Below are positions 1 to 7,985 of a DNA stretch of 64,000 nucleotides, piece after piece. The stretch lies in the IMG/VR virus record IMGVR_UViG_3300025122_006404, positions 23,672 to 87,671 of that record, one strand, 5' to 3'. How positions within the stretch are numbered: position 1 is the first letter of the stretch; each line of letters opens with the position of its first letter. Below the pieces are notes generated by a model. The model saw nothing but the letters and a program-made list of their open reading frames with translations. It did no database searches and was not told the origin of the DNA. The stretch is from a virus. The position numbers were made by a program, and so were the translations under genes.

Positions 1-43
1 ATAAAATTTTAAAAATTGTTATAAAATAATTTAGGAGAGAACA

Positions 44-406
44 ATGAGTTCGGATAGTGATAATAGTAAGTGGATTCCTGAAATAATGTATGAGGAAACT
101 GCAGAGGGAGACTCTTCCACCATACCTTTTGTTATGGTGCCGGAAGGGAAGCTTATGCCTAATGTTCTGTTTATTTTCGAAAGTCGAGAAACTGGGGAAT
201 TTGAACCAGGCTCGGAAGGAGAAGAAGTTCCAGTTCTTGAATGGAACCTGCATCAATATGCAGATATGGAGGTCTTGAGAAAAAATTTAAACTGGATTGA
301 ATATGATAATGTTAGATTTGCCCTAGGGCTCGAGCCGATAGAAAAAGCAGCAGCGCTAGGAAAACAAATTAGCGAAACAATTAGAAATACGGTTGAAAAA
401 AAGTGA
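44..406 (+). CDS. Hypothetical acidic protein, 120 aa
   Basis: Complete ORF with a good ribosome binding site (AGGAGAG, 33-39) just ahead of the ATG. The protein is acidic in its first 70 residues and ends in a basic helix. I recognise no domain. Its TGA overlaps the GTG of the next gene in a GTGA arrangement, so the two are probably translationally coupled. Real gene by spacing and overlap; function unknown. Confidence 0.75.
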   Translation: MSSDSDNSKWIPEIMYEETAEGDSSTIPFVMVPEGKLMPNVLFIFESRETGEFEPGSEGEEVPVLEWNLHQYADMEVLRKNLNWIEYDNVRFALGLEPIEKAAALGKQISETIRNTVEKK

Positions 407-1167
407 TAGATTATCTCGACCGAGAGATGATGAGAAATGCACTCATCAGAATGCAAATTTTTCATAAAGAAATGAACGATCTTCATAAAAAATTTGAAAT
501 AAGTTTCTTAGAAAATCTGGGGCGAAGAAACAATATTATGTCTCAATCTCAGGAAAACTTTATTGCTCACGAGATTGCTAAATCTTTTGAAGGTGTAGTT
601 TGTGATGGAAGAACTGGGAAAGCGGACATTAGAATTGAATCTTTAGACGCTGAGCTTGAATGTAAACTTACTACTAGAAACAGATCAGGTCAGATTAGTT
701 TACAGACTGATTATGAGACTTTGAAATCAAAAGGCAGCTTAGATTACATTTATGTCATAGCGTCGGATGATTTTAATTCCTTTGCAGCTCTCCATTTTAA
801 AGGTTTGACTTGCGATGACTTCCGAGTTCCCTCTCTGGGTGCTAGAGGGAAGTCACAAATGATTAAATCAAAGGCAATGCTAAAATGCAAGGCACTGATG
901 GGGGAAGTGATAAATAATAACGAAATTGAGCTGGACAAGCTTTCAGCAAGATATTCTCAAACTTTAAAGGAGTCTGACGTCCGTCTTGGGGAAATTGGTA
1001 ATCGACTCAAAGAATCAGCTAGGAAAAAAGAGTCTGCAATGTTACAGAGAATGATGACTCAAGAAAGTCAGAGATTTGATAAGAAAATAAAAAATATTTT
1101 AAAAAAAATTGATTACTGGAAAATTTCCACGACCAGGTTTAGCATTGATCTTGAAAAGATATCTTAA
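403..1167 (+). CDS. Putative PD-(D/E)XK-like nuclease with coiled-coil tail
   Basis: 254 aa starting at a GTG coupled to the previous stop. Residues 46-130 read like a PD-(D/E)XK nuclease core: an N-terminal helix with E51/E57, then D75 in ADIRI, E86 and K88 in AELECKL, and a QTDYETL helix. The remaining half (about 150-254) is charged and helical, probably a coiled coil. The fold call rests only on the D-x10-E-x-K pattern and predicted strands, so a restriction- or resolvase-like nuclease is a suggestion. It could act on host or phage DNA. Confidence 0.55.
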   Translation: MIDYLDREMMRNALIRMQIFHKEMNDLHKKFEISFLENLGRRNNIMSQSQENFIAHEIAKSFEGVVCDGRTGKADIRIESLDAELECKLTTRNRSGQISLQTDYETLKSKGSLDYIYVIASDDFNSFAALHFKGLTCDDFRVPSLGARGKSQMIKSKAMLKCKALMGEVINNNEIELDKLSARYSQTLKESDVRLGEIGNRLKESARKKESAMLQRMMTQESQRFDKKIKNILKKIDYWKISTTRFSIDLEKIS

Positions 1168-1233
1168 AGCTATTAATATCAAAGCATTTTACTTCTTTGC
1201 CATATATTTAATAAGGAATAGGAGATCATACTA

Positions 1234-1905
1234 ATGAATTTTGATGCTAATCGGCTAGCTAAGCTTGCTGGACTTTCTACCGACCAATCAAAAAGAGTTT
1301 TATCTGAGGGCCAGCTTCAGGAACTTGGAAATCAGCGTAAAAGAGATGAGCAGGGTGACCAAGATGAAGGCGGTCATGATCTTGCAGAGTTAAAAGATAT
1401 TGAATGGCTCGGTGAAGAAGATGACGATGACTGGGGCAGCGATGAGGATGAGTATAAACGCCGCGACGGACATCGCACCGGTGATGTCGAAGGTCATTAC
1501 AAGGACTACGAGCTGGGAGAGAATGAGGACGAAGAGCTCTCTGGGACCACATCCAGCAAAGATGATCTGTCAAAAACTCACCGAGATGGAGAGGGTGAGT
1601 TAGCCGATCCCGAGTTAGATTATGATGAGGATGAACTCGTCGATGAGAATAGTGTGATCGAGATAGATGAGAACATGCTTAAAAGAGAAATTTTAAGAAT
1701 GAAAGCTAAAAGAAAGAAAAATCTTCAGGAAAATAATTTTAGAAAGATGATTCGAAGCGAAATCCAGCAAGTTATTAAGTCTCTATCAGAATCTGATTCA
1801 GACCTATACACTGATTCCTCCTGGCTGTATGGTGATAATAAGCCAACACTAAGCAAAAAGGGTCAGATAATTAGAGGAATTCCTGGAATTGGCTTTAAGA
1901 GGTAA
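1234..1905 (+). CDS. Acidic protein with tag-like ends, possible core/internal head protein
   Basis: 223 aa. Residues 41-145 are extremely rich in Asp/Glu. The N-terminus (NRLAKLAGL followed by VLSE at 22-25) and an internal segment (FRKMIRSEIQQVIKSLSE, 169-186) both resemble the basic-amphipathic plus L-x-E signals found on many proteins at 44-64 kb. The DNA for residues 70-110 is more GC-rich than its surroundings. An acidic, low-complexity protein with protease-like sites would fit a prohead core or internal protein, but this is inference; no family is recognised. Confidence 0.6.
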   Translation: MNFDANRLAKLAGLSTDQSKRVLSEGQLQELGNQRKRDEQGDQDEGGHDLAELKDIEWLGEEDDDDWGSDEDEYKRRDGHRTGDVEGHYKDYELGENEDEELSGTTSSKDDLSKTHRDGEGELADPELDYDEDELVDENSVIEIDENMLKREILRMKAKRKKNLQENNFRKMIRSEIQQVIKSLSESDSDLYTDSSWLYGDNKPTLSKKGQIIRGIPGIGFKR

Positions 1906-1928
1906 TCTTCTAAATATTCAACAGAGAT

Positions 1929-2111
1929 ATGAAACTTCACCAAACTGTTATTGAAAAGTTAGTGACCGTTTTCGAAAAATACGGCGGTCATAGAGAAGAG
2001 ATAAAATTAAAAGAAGCTTTGAATGAATTAAGCTTTACTGTATATGCACAGCAATCTACAGGAAATGATATTTTAGTTCTTACCGAAGACATGGAAAAAC
2101 ATAGAACATAG
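1929..2111 (+). CDS. Small hypothetical protein, 60 aa
   Basis: Short ORF in the gap after the acidic protein, with only a weak purine-rich stretch (CAGAGAT) before its ATG. The sequence is balanced in charge and predicted helical in the first half. It is followed by a convincing terminator at 2135, which supports a transcription unit ending here. No domain recognised. Confidence 0.5.
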   Translation: MKLHQTVIEKLVTVFEKYGGHREEIKLKEALNELSFTVYAQQSTGNDILVLTEDMEKHRT

Positions 2112-2134
2112 AGAAATATTTTTATTTGAATCTT

Positions 2135-2165
2135 AGAAGTCATTAACTTGACTTCTTTTTTTTTG
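2135..2165 (+). terminator. Rho-independent terminator
   Basis: An 8-bp hairpin (AGAAGTCA paired with TGACTTCT around a TTAACT loop) is followed directly by a run of nine T. It lies just beyond the 1929-2111 ORF and ahead of a new translation start at 2202. Confidence 0.8.
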
Positions 2166-2201
2166 TAAAAATAGGAGTGTTATCTTTATGATGTTAAAGA
2201 G

Positions 2202-2621
2202 ATGAGATACAGTGTCGGTCAGGTAATATATCTTTTATTAAATAGTGAAAGAAAGGTAGTGCCTGCTCAAATTATTGAACAAATTGTACGTAAGACTCTA
2301 GAGGGAGAGAGTATTTCCTATCTAGTAGAATTCCCAGACAATAAAAGATCGAAAGCTCACTTAGAAAAACTAGACGCACAAATTTTTACATCTTCCGATG
2401 AAATTAAAAATAAAATGATTAAAAATGCTAAAGAAATGATTGAGTCAATCATCGGAGAAGCAGAAGCTACAGCGAATCAAAGTTTTGATGTTTTATCTTC
2501 AGAGGTCCCCGTTGAAGACGAACCACCCCCTGCAGTGGAAAATATTGATTCTCATTCGCCTATAAAGGTCGACCTCGGCGATGGTTTTACTGGAAATTTT
2601 AACTTTACAGAAAGTTCTTAA
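2202..2621 (+). CDS. Hypothetical protein with N-terminal SH3-like segment
   Basis: 139 aa. The first 50 residues (YSVGQVIYLLL...ISYLVEF) resemble the small beta-barrel proteins (VGDLV family) found all over this window. A helical middle and an acidic, Pro-rich tail follow. Starts 37 nt after the terminator. Function unknown; the SH3-like reading is from pattern only. Confidence 0.6.
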   Translation: MRYSVGQVIYLLLNSERKVVPAQIIEQIVRKTLEGESISYLVEFPDNKRSKAHLEKLDAQIFTSSDEIKNKMIKNAKEMIESIIGEAEATANQSFDVLSSEVPVEDEPPPAVENIDSHSPIKVDLGDGFTGNFNFTESS

Positions 2622-2632
2622 CAGGAGAAAGA

Positions 2633-2818
2633 ATGGAAAAAACTTTAACAGAGAATGAATTAAAAAAGCTTAGAGAAGCTCACATATTAGAGAAGGATGA
2701 AATTGCATTTCAATCTGGGGATCTCTTCGTGGCCGAAAATGTTTGTACCCGAAAGCGAAGGATAATAGAGGTGAATAAGATTCTGGGTGAATCAGGAAGA
2801 AAAATCTTAAAGGGATAA
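2633..2818 (+). CDS. Small hypothetical protein, 61 aa
   Basis: Good ribosome binding site (CAGGAG, 2622-2627) seven bases before the ATG. The protein is charged, with a helical first third and a VNKILGESGRKIL tail. It ends one base before the chaperonin start, so it probably belongs to the same transcript. No domain recognised. Confidence 0.65.
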   Translation: MEKTLTENELKKLREAHILEKDEIAFQSGDLFVAENVCTRKRRIIEVNKILGESGRKILKG

Positions 2819-2819
2819 A

Positions 2820-4493
2820 ATGAATAGCACTTATAAATTAATTGAATTTGATTCTGTAGCTAGAGAGCTCCTTCTTGAAGGAGTTAATATTCTCTCAAAT
2901 GCGGTAAAAGTTACAATGGGTCCCCGGGGAAGGAACGTGATCATTGAGAACCCTGGAGACTATCCTGTTTTAACAAAAGACGGGGTAACTGTTGCCCGAG
3001 CCATCAATTTAAGAAATCAATTTTTAAATCTAGGTGCACAGATGGTGAAGCAAGCTGCTTCCCGTACTTCTGATGTGGCTGGGGACGGCACCACCACAGC
3101 CACAGTTCTATCTCAAGCAATATTTTTAGAAGGGGTCAAGATGATAGCTGCCGGATATCCGGCAGCTGACATTAGAAAAGGAATAAATTTTGCAACGGAG
3201 AAAGCAATTAAAAATCTTAAATTACTTGCCATTCCCGTAACAGAAGATGAAGAGGTGAAACAGGTGGGAACTATCTCTGCTAATGGTGAAGAAGAGATAG
3301 GAGAGTTACTTTTAGAAGCTTTGAATGCAGTGGGACGAGACGGTGTGATAACAGTAGAAGAAGCAAAAGGGTTTAATACTTCATTAGACATAATCGAAGG
3401 TATGCAGCTTGAAAGAGGGTATCTTTCGCCTTATTTTGTTACAAATCAAGAAAGGATGACATGTGACCTTGAAAAGCCTCTAATCTTGATGTGCAGCAAA
3501 AAGCTTGATAATTTAAAGGAAGTCATGCCCATTCTTGAAAAAGTTTTAAATACACAAAGAAGCCTGCTTATTATTTCTGATGATGTCGATGGTGATGCAA
3601 TGCAAGGGCTGGTTGTAAATAAAATGAGAGGCGCTCTTAGAGTTTGTGCAATTAGGTCGCCAGGCTTTGGAGAGAATCGAATTAATATGATGAAAGACGT
3701 TGCAGTCCTGACAGGATGTAAAAAAATAATCTCAGACGCCTCAGGAGAGACACTTAGTGATATCGGGATCGAAGATCTAGGTACATGCAAGAAAGCTATT
3801 ATAGGAAAGATGGGAACCTTGATCATGGGAGGCGCGGGATCGTCAGAAAACATAGCGAATAGAATTAAGGAAATTAAAGAACAATTAGAGAATGATCTTC
3901 TTGAAGAAGATGAGTCGGGTTATTTAAAGATGAGACTCGCTAAGCTGGCCGGAGGGGTGGCAGTTTTACGTGTGGGAGGATCCACGGAGGCTGAAATGGG
4001 AGAAAGAAAGGACCGGGTGGAAGATGCTCTTAATGCAACACAGGCAGCCATTGAGGAAGGAATTGTTCCTGGAGGTGGAGTGGCTTTAGTAAGAAGTGTT
4101 AAAGACTTAAAACCTCCCAAGGATCACAAGGATGACGGATTCGGTGCCGGAGTGGATATTATAAAAAAAGCCTGCCTTTCTCCGTTGAGACAGATCGTAA
4201 GAAATTCAGGGGGCACCCCTGATGTTGTGCTTGAAAAAATTCGAAACGGAGGAGAGGAATACGGATACAATGCTCAGGAGGATTGCTACGGAGACATGTT
4301 TAAGATGGGAATAATAGATCCTCTCAAAGTGGTACGGAGCGCCCTAGAAAATGCTGCATCTTCTGCGTCAATGTTACTGACCATAGGATGTGCCATGATC
4401 GAAGAAAGAGAGTCCGAATCTTTAGACAGTGGACTTTTTAACAAAAGTCGTGGACGAAAAGAATATTTAAATATAGATGATCCCTACTCCTGA
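2820..4493 (+). CDS. groEL: GroEL-like chaperonin (HSP60)
   Basis: 557 aa, essentially full length for the family. Seen: TMGPRGRNV near residue 32, LTKDGVTVA at 51-59, the ATP-binding GDGTTT at 88-93, RSPGFGE in the apical domain, and EEGIVPGGGVAL near the C-terminus. The usual GGM-rich tail is missing; instead it ends in an acidic/basic tail. GroEL assists folding of proteins inside a double-ring cage, and some large phages carry their own copy. No GroES co-chaperonin gene is visible in the window. The stop overlaps the next gene by 17 nt. Identification is secure; working with host or phage GroES encoded elsewhere is an inference. Confidence 0.95.
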   Translation: MNSTYKLIEFDSVARELLLEGVNILSNAVKVTMGPRGRNVIIENPGDYPVLTKDGVTVARAINLRNQFLNLGAQMVKQAASRTSDVAGDGTTTATVLSQAIFLEGVKMIAAGYPAADIRKGINFATEKAIKNLKLLAIPVTEDEEVKQVGTISANGEEEIGELLLEALNAVGRDGVITVEEAKGFNTSLDIIEGMQLERGYLSPYFVTNQERMTCDLEKPLILMCSKKLDNLKEVMPILEKVLNTQRSLLIISDDVDGDAMQGLVVNKMRGALRVCAIRSPGFGENRINMMKDVAVLTGCKKIISDASGETLSDIGIEDLGTCKKAIIGKMGTLIMGGAGSSENIANRIKEIKEQLENDLLEEDESGYLKMRLAKLAGGVAVLRVGGSTEAEMGERKDRVEDALNATQAAIEEGIVPGGGVALVRSVKDLKPPKDHKDDGFGAGVDIIKKACLSPLRQIVRNSGGTPDVVLEKIRNGGEEYGYNAQEDCYGDMFKMGIIDPLKVVRSALENAASSASMLLTIGCAMIEERESESLDSGLFNKSRGRKEYLNIDDPYS

Positions 4494-4878
4494 AAAAAAC
4501 TTTAGAAGCTCTATTCAATCTATTCTTGAACAATCGGAACCTGAGTCTGAGTTTAGACTAGACAGAGAGCTAGTAAATGTTACATGTCAGCTGAATCTTG
4601 ATGATCGTGTACATGTTCCCGACTTGCTGACACGAATAAGGGTTCTACCCACAGTCTCTGTTGTAGGACAAACAGAGAAAGTGATAAGGTCTTCAGCTGC
4701 TGGCGGCAAAGCGAGCCTTGATATTTATATTAAATTTTTACCTGCTCCCGGAAATACCCTTAAGAATCTTCGTGCAATGGCACGATTGGTGAAGTCATTG
4801 CCGGGAGTTAATATTGTAAAAATCATAGCTGTCGGGGGAAAAAGGGTGATGTATCAAGGGAAGCCCTTAGTAATTTAA
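4477..4878 (+). CDS. Hypothetical alpha/beta protein, 133 aa
   Basis: ATG lies inside the last codons of the chaperonin gene, giving a 17-nt overlap. The sequence alternates predicted strands and helices (RIRVLPTVSVVG, then ASLDIYIKFLP, a helix with LKNLRAMARLVKSLPG, and VNIVKIIAVGG), suggesting a ferredoxin-like alpha/beta fold. I do not recognise the family. Downstream genes follow without gaps, so this is one operon. Confidence 0.7.
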   Translation: MIPTPEKNFRSSIQSILEQSEPESEFRLDRELVNVTCQLNLDDRVHVPDLLTRIRVLPTVSVVGQTEKVIRSSAAGGKASLDIYIKFLPAPGNTLKNLRAMARLVKSLPGVNIVKIIAVGGKRVMYQGKPLVI

Positions 4879-5160
4879 ATGTCACATGAGCTAAACGCTT
4901 TCATTAGAGAGTGCCTTATAGAGTCAAAAAAAATTAAAAGACCTCATAAAAAAACTGCACGAATTATTTGTGCATTTCCCGGTAATCTTAGACACATCCT
5001 CAATTGGCTCCAGCTTAACAAGGCTTGCAAATCAATTGGTGAAATTAAAAAGGCAGGCAATATTTATTATGTCACAGTTAGAGTTTCATCCACTTCCGGT
5101 AGACAGAAAGTTAAAGATCTCGTAAAGAGCAGATTTGGTAATATCGGGAGGGTTGAATAA
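4879..5160 (+). CDS. Hypothetical basic alpha/beta protein, 93 aa
   Basis: Starts immediately after the previous stop. Basic N-terminal half (KKIKRPHKKTARI), then strand-helix-strand segments (ITVRVSSTSGRQKVKDLV). Its stop shares one base with the next ATG (TAATG). It may share a fold with the preceding protein and could bind nucleic acid. No family recognised. Confidence 0.65.
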   Translation: MSHELNAFIRECLIESKKIKRPHKKTARIICAFPGNLRHILNWLQLNKACKSIGEIKKAGNIYYVTVRVSSTSGRQKVKDLVKSRFGNIGRVE

Positions 5161-5495
5161 TGCCAAACGGAACAACAGAAGACTGGGTAGGAAAGCTGCA
5201 AGATGCGCTAACAGAGCTAAAGATATCTTCAGTAAACGTTGAGGCCAAGTTAGATCAAATTCAAATTGCATTTCAGAAAATTGAAAGCAACATGGAGGAT
5301 ATGCAGTCGGCTTCTTCTGATCAGGAAACTCGATTGCAGCTTTTAGAAGCTCACTGTGGGAGAATTCCAGATCGATTAAATGAGGATCTTGCTCTACTTA
5401 AGGCACAGGTTTCAACATATCAAAAATTTTTATGGGTAGTGACAATAGGGCTTACTGGTGTGATAATAAACATATTTTTTAGACATCTTATATAA
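5160..5495 (+). CDS. XhlA-like coiled-coil membrane-anchored protein
   Basis: 111 aa. A long coiled coil (about 10-85) is followed by a single C-terminal membrane segment (FLWVVTIGLTGVIINIFF, about 89-107) and a short basic end. This architecture matches XhlA/hemolysin-type phage proteins that sit in the inner membrane and assist lysis or holin action. Identification is by architecture, not by diagnostic residues. Other roles for a tail-anchored coiled coil are possible. Confidence 0.5.
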   Translation: MPNGTTEDWVGKLQDALTELKISSVNVEAKLDQIQIAFQKIESNMEDMQSASSDQETRLQLLEAHCGRIPDRLNEDLALLKAQVSTYQKFLWVVTIGLTGVIINIFFRHLI

Positions 5496-5502
5496 AATTT
5501 CA

Positions 5503-5530
5503 TGTAAATACCTTTTAGATGTGGTATAAT
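5503..5530 (+). promoter_or_regulatory. Promoter TGTAAA-N16-TATAAT (copy 1)
   Basis: TGTAAA at 5503-5508, 16-nt spacer, TATAAT at 5525-5530 preceded by TGG (extended -10). Same spacing as nine other copies in the window. It sits ahead of the small gene at 5553 and the sigma factor gene. Confidence 0.7.
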
Positions 5531-5552
5531 AGATACAATCTAGAGAAATACT

Positions 5553-5744
5553 TTGTTTTCTAATGATGATGTCGTCAGAATGCCCACCGAAGGTTTAATA
5601 GAGTATTCTCGGTATCTATTAAAAAAAATTGAAAAACTTAAAAAGAAAAATTCAAATACAAAACAAGCTGAAATTGAGTTTTGCTATATTCACAGACGGA
5701 TCGAAAAAAGATTGAAAAAGGTCAACGATCCCCTTTCCCATTAG
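5553..5744 (+). CDS. Small basic helical protein, 63 aa
   Basis: Start is a TTG 23 nt after the -10 box; no strong ribosome binding site, so the start is uncertain. The protein is strongly basic and helical (KKIEKLKKK, RRIEKRLKK). Lies between the promoter and the sigma gene. It resembles the basic 65-aa protein at 23133 in composition. Function unknown. Confidence 0.45.
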   Translation: MFSNDDVVRMPTEGLIEYSRYLLKKIEKLKKKNSNTKQAEIEFCYIHRRIEKRLKKVNDPLSH

Positions 5745-5780
5745 ACAATAGTGTCTATATTTTCATGTTAGGAAAATTTT

Positions 5781-6551
5781 ATGTCAACAACAATTGATTC
5801 TTACTTTAAAGATGTTTCTAGAACTCGTCTTCTCACTAGGGAGGAAGAGGTTCTACTTTCTCAACGGATAGAAAAAGGGGACAAAAGTGCCCGGGACATA
5901 ATGATAGAATCTAATCTTAGGCTGGCAATCAGCATTGCTAAGAAATACTCTCGTGGTGGTGGAAATCTACCCGATCTAATTCAGGAATCTAACATTGGAT
6001 TAATGAAGGCGGTAGATAGATATGACTGGAGAAGAGGATTTAAATTTAGCACCTATGCCAGCTGGTGGATTAGACAGTCCGTTACTAGGCACTTGTGTAC
6101 ACACGGGAGCACTGTGCGAATCCCTTCACACACCTCGGGTTTAATTTATAAAATTTCTCGAGTTACCCGAGAATATTCTCAGGAATTTGGACAAAATCCT
6201 ACATCTTCTGAACTGGCCGATTTGCTCAATGTCTCTGAATCATTGATAAAAGTGAGCCTTGAGTCCATGACCTTAAGAAATATGCTATCGATTGACGCAT
6301 CGATCAATAATGATAGTGATAATCGCAGGTTTGCCGAAGTTCTTGCTGATCCCAATTCAATTGATCCCAATAAGATTATGGATCGACAAAAAATTATGGA
6401 TGCAATTTGTGAGTGTCTTGGGCAGCTTTCAGAAAGAGAAGAGAAAATTTTAAGACTTCGGTTTGGAATCGTCCAGGACCTTCTTACATTAGATGATTTA
6501 GAAATTTCTGAATCAGAAACTAACAAAATTAAACTACAGGAGAGAAAGTAG
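5781..6551 (+). CDS. Sigma-70 family RNA polymerase sigma factor lacking region 4.2
   Basis: 256 aa. Region 1.2/2 is clear: TREEEVLLSQRI (19-30), the core-binding SNLRLAISIAKKYS (44-57), DLIQESNIGLMKAVDRYDWRRGFKFSTYASWWIRQ (65-99) for core contact and -10 recognition, and IRIPSH-type region 3 (113-175). Region 4.1 begins (LSEREEKILRLRFGI, 216-230) but the protein ends in ESETNKIKLQERK with no 4.2 helix-turn-helix. That part may be supplied by the next gene. A phage sigma would redirect host RNA polymerase; the TGTARA/TATAAT promoters in the window are its natural candidate targets (inference). Confidence 0.9.
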   Translation: MSTTIDSYFKDVSRTRLLTREEEVLLSQRIEKGDKSARDIMIESNLRLAISIAKKYSRGGGNLPDLIQESNIGLMKAVDRYDWRRGFKFSTYASWWIRQSVTRHLCTHGSTVRIPSHTSGLIYKISRVTREYSQEFGQNPTSSELADLLNVSESLIKVSLESMTLRNMLSIDASINNDSDNRRFAEVLADPNSIDPNKIMDRQKIMDAICECLGQLSEREEKILRLRFGIVQDLLTLDDLEISESETNKIKLQERK

Positions 6552-6552
6552 A

Positions 6553-6846
6553 ATGGCAATGCCTAAAGGATATAAAATTGCAGGGGGATACGCGACCGTT
6601 GGAAGTGACATTGGAGGAATGGGGTATAGAGAGATTTCTGAAAAAATGACTGAGAATGGATTTAAAATGAATCACTCTACTGCTAGAAATATATTTTTGT
6701 CTGCTATGAGAAAGTTTGCAGCTGAAGTTTGTAAAATTTATAGTATCTCCCCGACTCGGGAAAATCTTGATATGATTTCAGCTGATCCTAGATTTCAATC
6801 TGGAATATTTGAAATAATGAGCCTGAATGATAAGACTGGTGATTAA
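6553..6846 (+). CDS. Helix-turn-helix protein, possible detached sigma region 4
   Basis: 97 aa, ATG one base after the sigma stop, ribosome binding site AGGAGAG inside the sigma tail. Residues 22-57 (GMGYREISEKM, then MNHSTARNIFLSAMRKFA) look like a sigma-type helix-turn-helix: a helix, a turn, a recognition helix starting N-H-S-T-A-R and the A-M-R-K-F/L ending typical of region 4.2. Placed right after a sigma that lacks this part, it could be the -35-binding half of a split factor. Alternatively an independent regulator. Confidence 0.6.
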   Translation: MAMPKGYKIAGGYATVGSDIGGMGYREISEKMTENGFKMNHSTARNIFLSAMRKFAAEVCKIYSISPTRENLDMISADPRFQSGIFEIMSLNDKTGD

Positions 6847-6935
6847 AAAGGCTGGAGTGAAGATCCTGATAGGGAGTGGTGGAGAAGAGTCTATATTGCA
6901 GTTATTCAAAAACCACTCATTGATCTGGACAGCTG

Positions 6936-7226
6936 ATGAACGATTTTTTTAAAAAACTTTCTTTCACACGTCGTTATACAGAGATTCTGGAAGCTTGTGA
7001 GTGGGACGAGGAAAGGGTTAAAGCTCTGTTTTTAACCACAGTGTCTTTAGTTGAAAAACTTAAAAAGGAAGATCAGCTTGTTTCTTCTTACTCAGATTTT
7101 GAAAAACTTTTGAAGAGTAAACTAGAGGGAAACGATCGAAATGGAGAAATAAATATATTATTGGAGATATTAAAAGACGATCTTCAAAATTTAGATTTAT
7201 TTGGAGAATACAAAGATGACAATTAG
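6936..7226 (+). CDS. Hypothetical helical protein, 96 aa
   Basis: ATG at the end of an 89-nt gap in which only a possible 31-codon GTG ORF (6857-6952) can be seen. The protein is all-helical and acidic in character (ILEACEWDEERVKALFLTTVSL...). It overlaps the next gene's ATG by 11 nt. No family recognised. Confidence 0.65.
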   Translation: MNDFFKKLSFTRRYTEILEACEWDEERVKALFLTTVSLVEKLKKEDQLVSSYSDFEKLLKSKLEGNDRNGEINILLEILKDDLQNLDLFGEYKDDN

Positions 7227-7539
7227 CTGGGATTTTTTTACAGGAAGAAGAAGGATTGACGTTAAAAAGTGGGTGACAGAAAATAATGTTACAAGCTATG
7301 AGAAGCTCGTTAGATCTTTAAAGAAGATAGATGTGGTTCCTCCGCCACCCGGACACTCAGATATTTCGAATATGGGCTTTACAGAAACTCTCCGAGACCC
7401 TTCAGAAGAAGGGAAGAGTGGTAAGCCAGGGTTGAAAAGACCCACTCAGAAAAAATCTTCTAAAAACTCTCCAAAGAGAAAAAGCACCACGAGATCGACG
7501 CCAAGTAGAGCAAGAAAAAAATCAGGGAAAAAGAAGTGA
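7216..7539 (+). CDS. Protein with histone-like Lys/Ser/Arg tail
   Basis: 107 aa from the ATG at 7216, chosen because GGAG (7203-7206) is correctly spaced before it; an in-frame TTG at 7201 is also possible. The first 60 residues are mixed. The last 40 are almost only K, S, T, R and P (PTQKKSSKNSPKRK...), like a histone H1 or nucleoid-protein tail, so non-specific DNA binding is likely. The -GTGA- overlap with the next gene indicates coupling. Confidence 0.6.
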   Translation: MTISWDFFTGRRRIDVKKWVTENNVTSYEKLVRSLKKIDVVPPPPGHSDISNMGFTETLRDPSEEGKSGKPGLKRPTQKKSSKNSPKRKSTTRSTPSRARKKSGKKK

Positions 7540-7745
7540 TATCTAATATGAGTAGATTAAGATTGGGATCTGGAGATGTTGTAGTGAACAACAGGCTAGA
7601 TTCAAGAAATATAGGGGTTCTTATTGAAAAATGCGATCTCCATGAGGATTACTGGAAGGTTCTCTGTGAGGGAGATATTGTCGTGTGGTTCAATCCTAAT
7701 CTTCAGCGAATCCAGGATAAGGCTAGTGAATCCCAAAGAGCCTAA
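7536..7745 (+). CDS. Small VGDLV-family (SH3-like) protein
   Basis: 69 aa from a GTG that overlaps the previous stop (an ATG at 7548 is an alternative). Contains the family pattern: SGDVVVNN, then IGVLIEKC, then WKVLCEGDIVVWFNPNLQRIQ, giving five predicted strands as in small SH3/KOW barrels. One of more than 30 related proteins in this window. Function unknown. Confidence 0.6.
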   Translation: MISNMSRLRLGSGDVVVNNRLDSRNIGVLIEKCDLHEDYWKVLCEGDIVVWFNPNLQRIQDKASESQRA

Positions 7746-7977
7746 GCAATTAACTAACACTTCTTGGTATGATGAATCTGAGCAAACTGTAGTTTTTGCT
7801 GTGGATCGGGTTACAGTTGCACTAGATGTTGAAGAGTTTTTGGACTTTTATAATATGATCCAGGATACTAAAGAAGCTCTAGTCCTTGAGGCATCTTTAG
7901 AAATCGGAGCAGTTCAAGAGGACGATGAGACTCGGTATCAATTTATTCCTACTCCCGATATTGACGACTATAACTAG
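7726..7977 (+). CDS. Hypothetical acidic protein, 83 aa
   Basis: The open frame begins upstream, but the plausible start is the GTG at 7726 preceded by AAGG; it overlaps the previous gene by 20 nt. Acidic, with strand-like segments (TVVFAVDRVTVALDVEEFLDFYNMI). No family recognised. Confidence 0.55.
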   Translation: MNPKEPKQLTNTSWYDESEQTVVFAVDRVTVALDVEEFLDFYNMIQDTKEALVLEASLEIGAVQEDDETRYQFIPTPDIDDYN

Positions 7978-7985
7978 AAAGATAA

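Noticed and set aside
3113-4120. Minus-strand open frames within the chaperonin gene
   Set aside because: Antisense shadows of a highly conserved gene; no start context and Ser/Pro-rich nonsense-like translations.
6857-6952. 31-codon GTG ORF in the gap before the 6936 gene
   Set aside because: No good ribosome binding site and no recognisable feature; overlaps the next start. Not supported enough to list.
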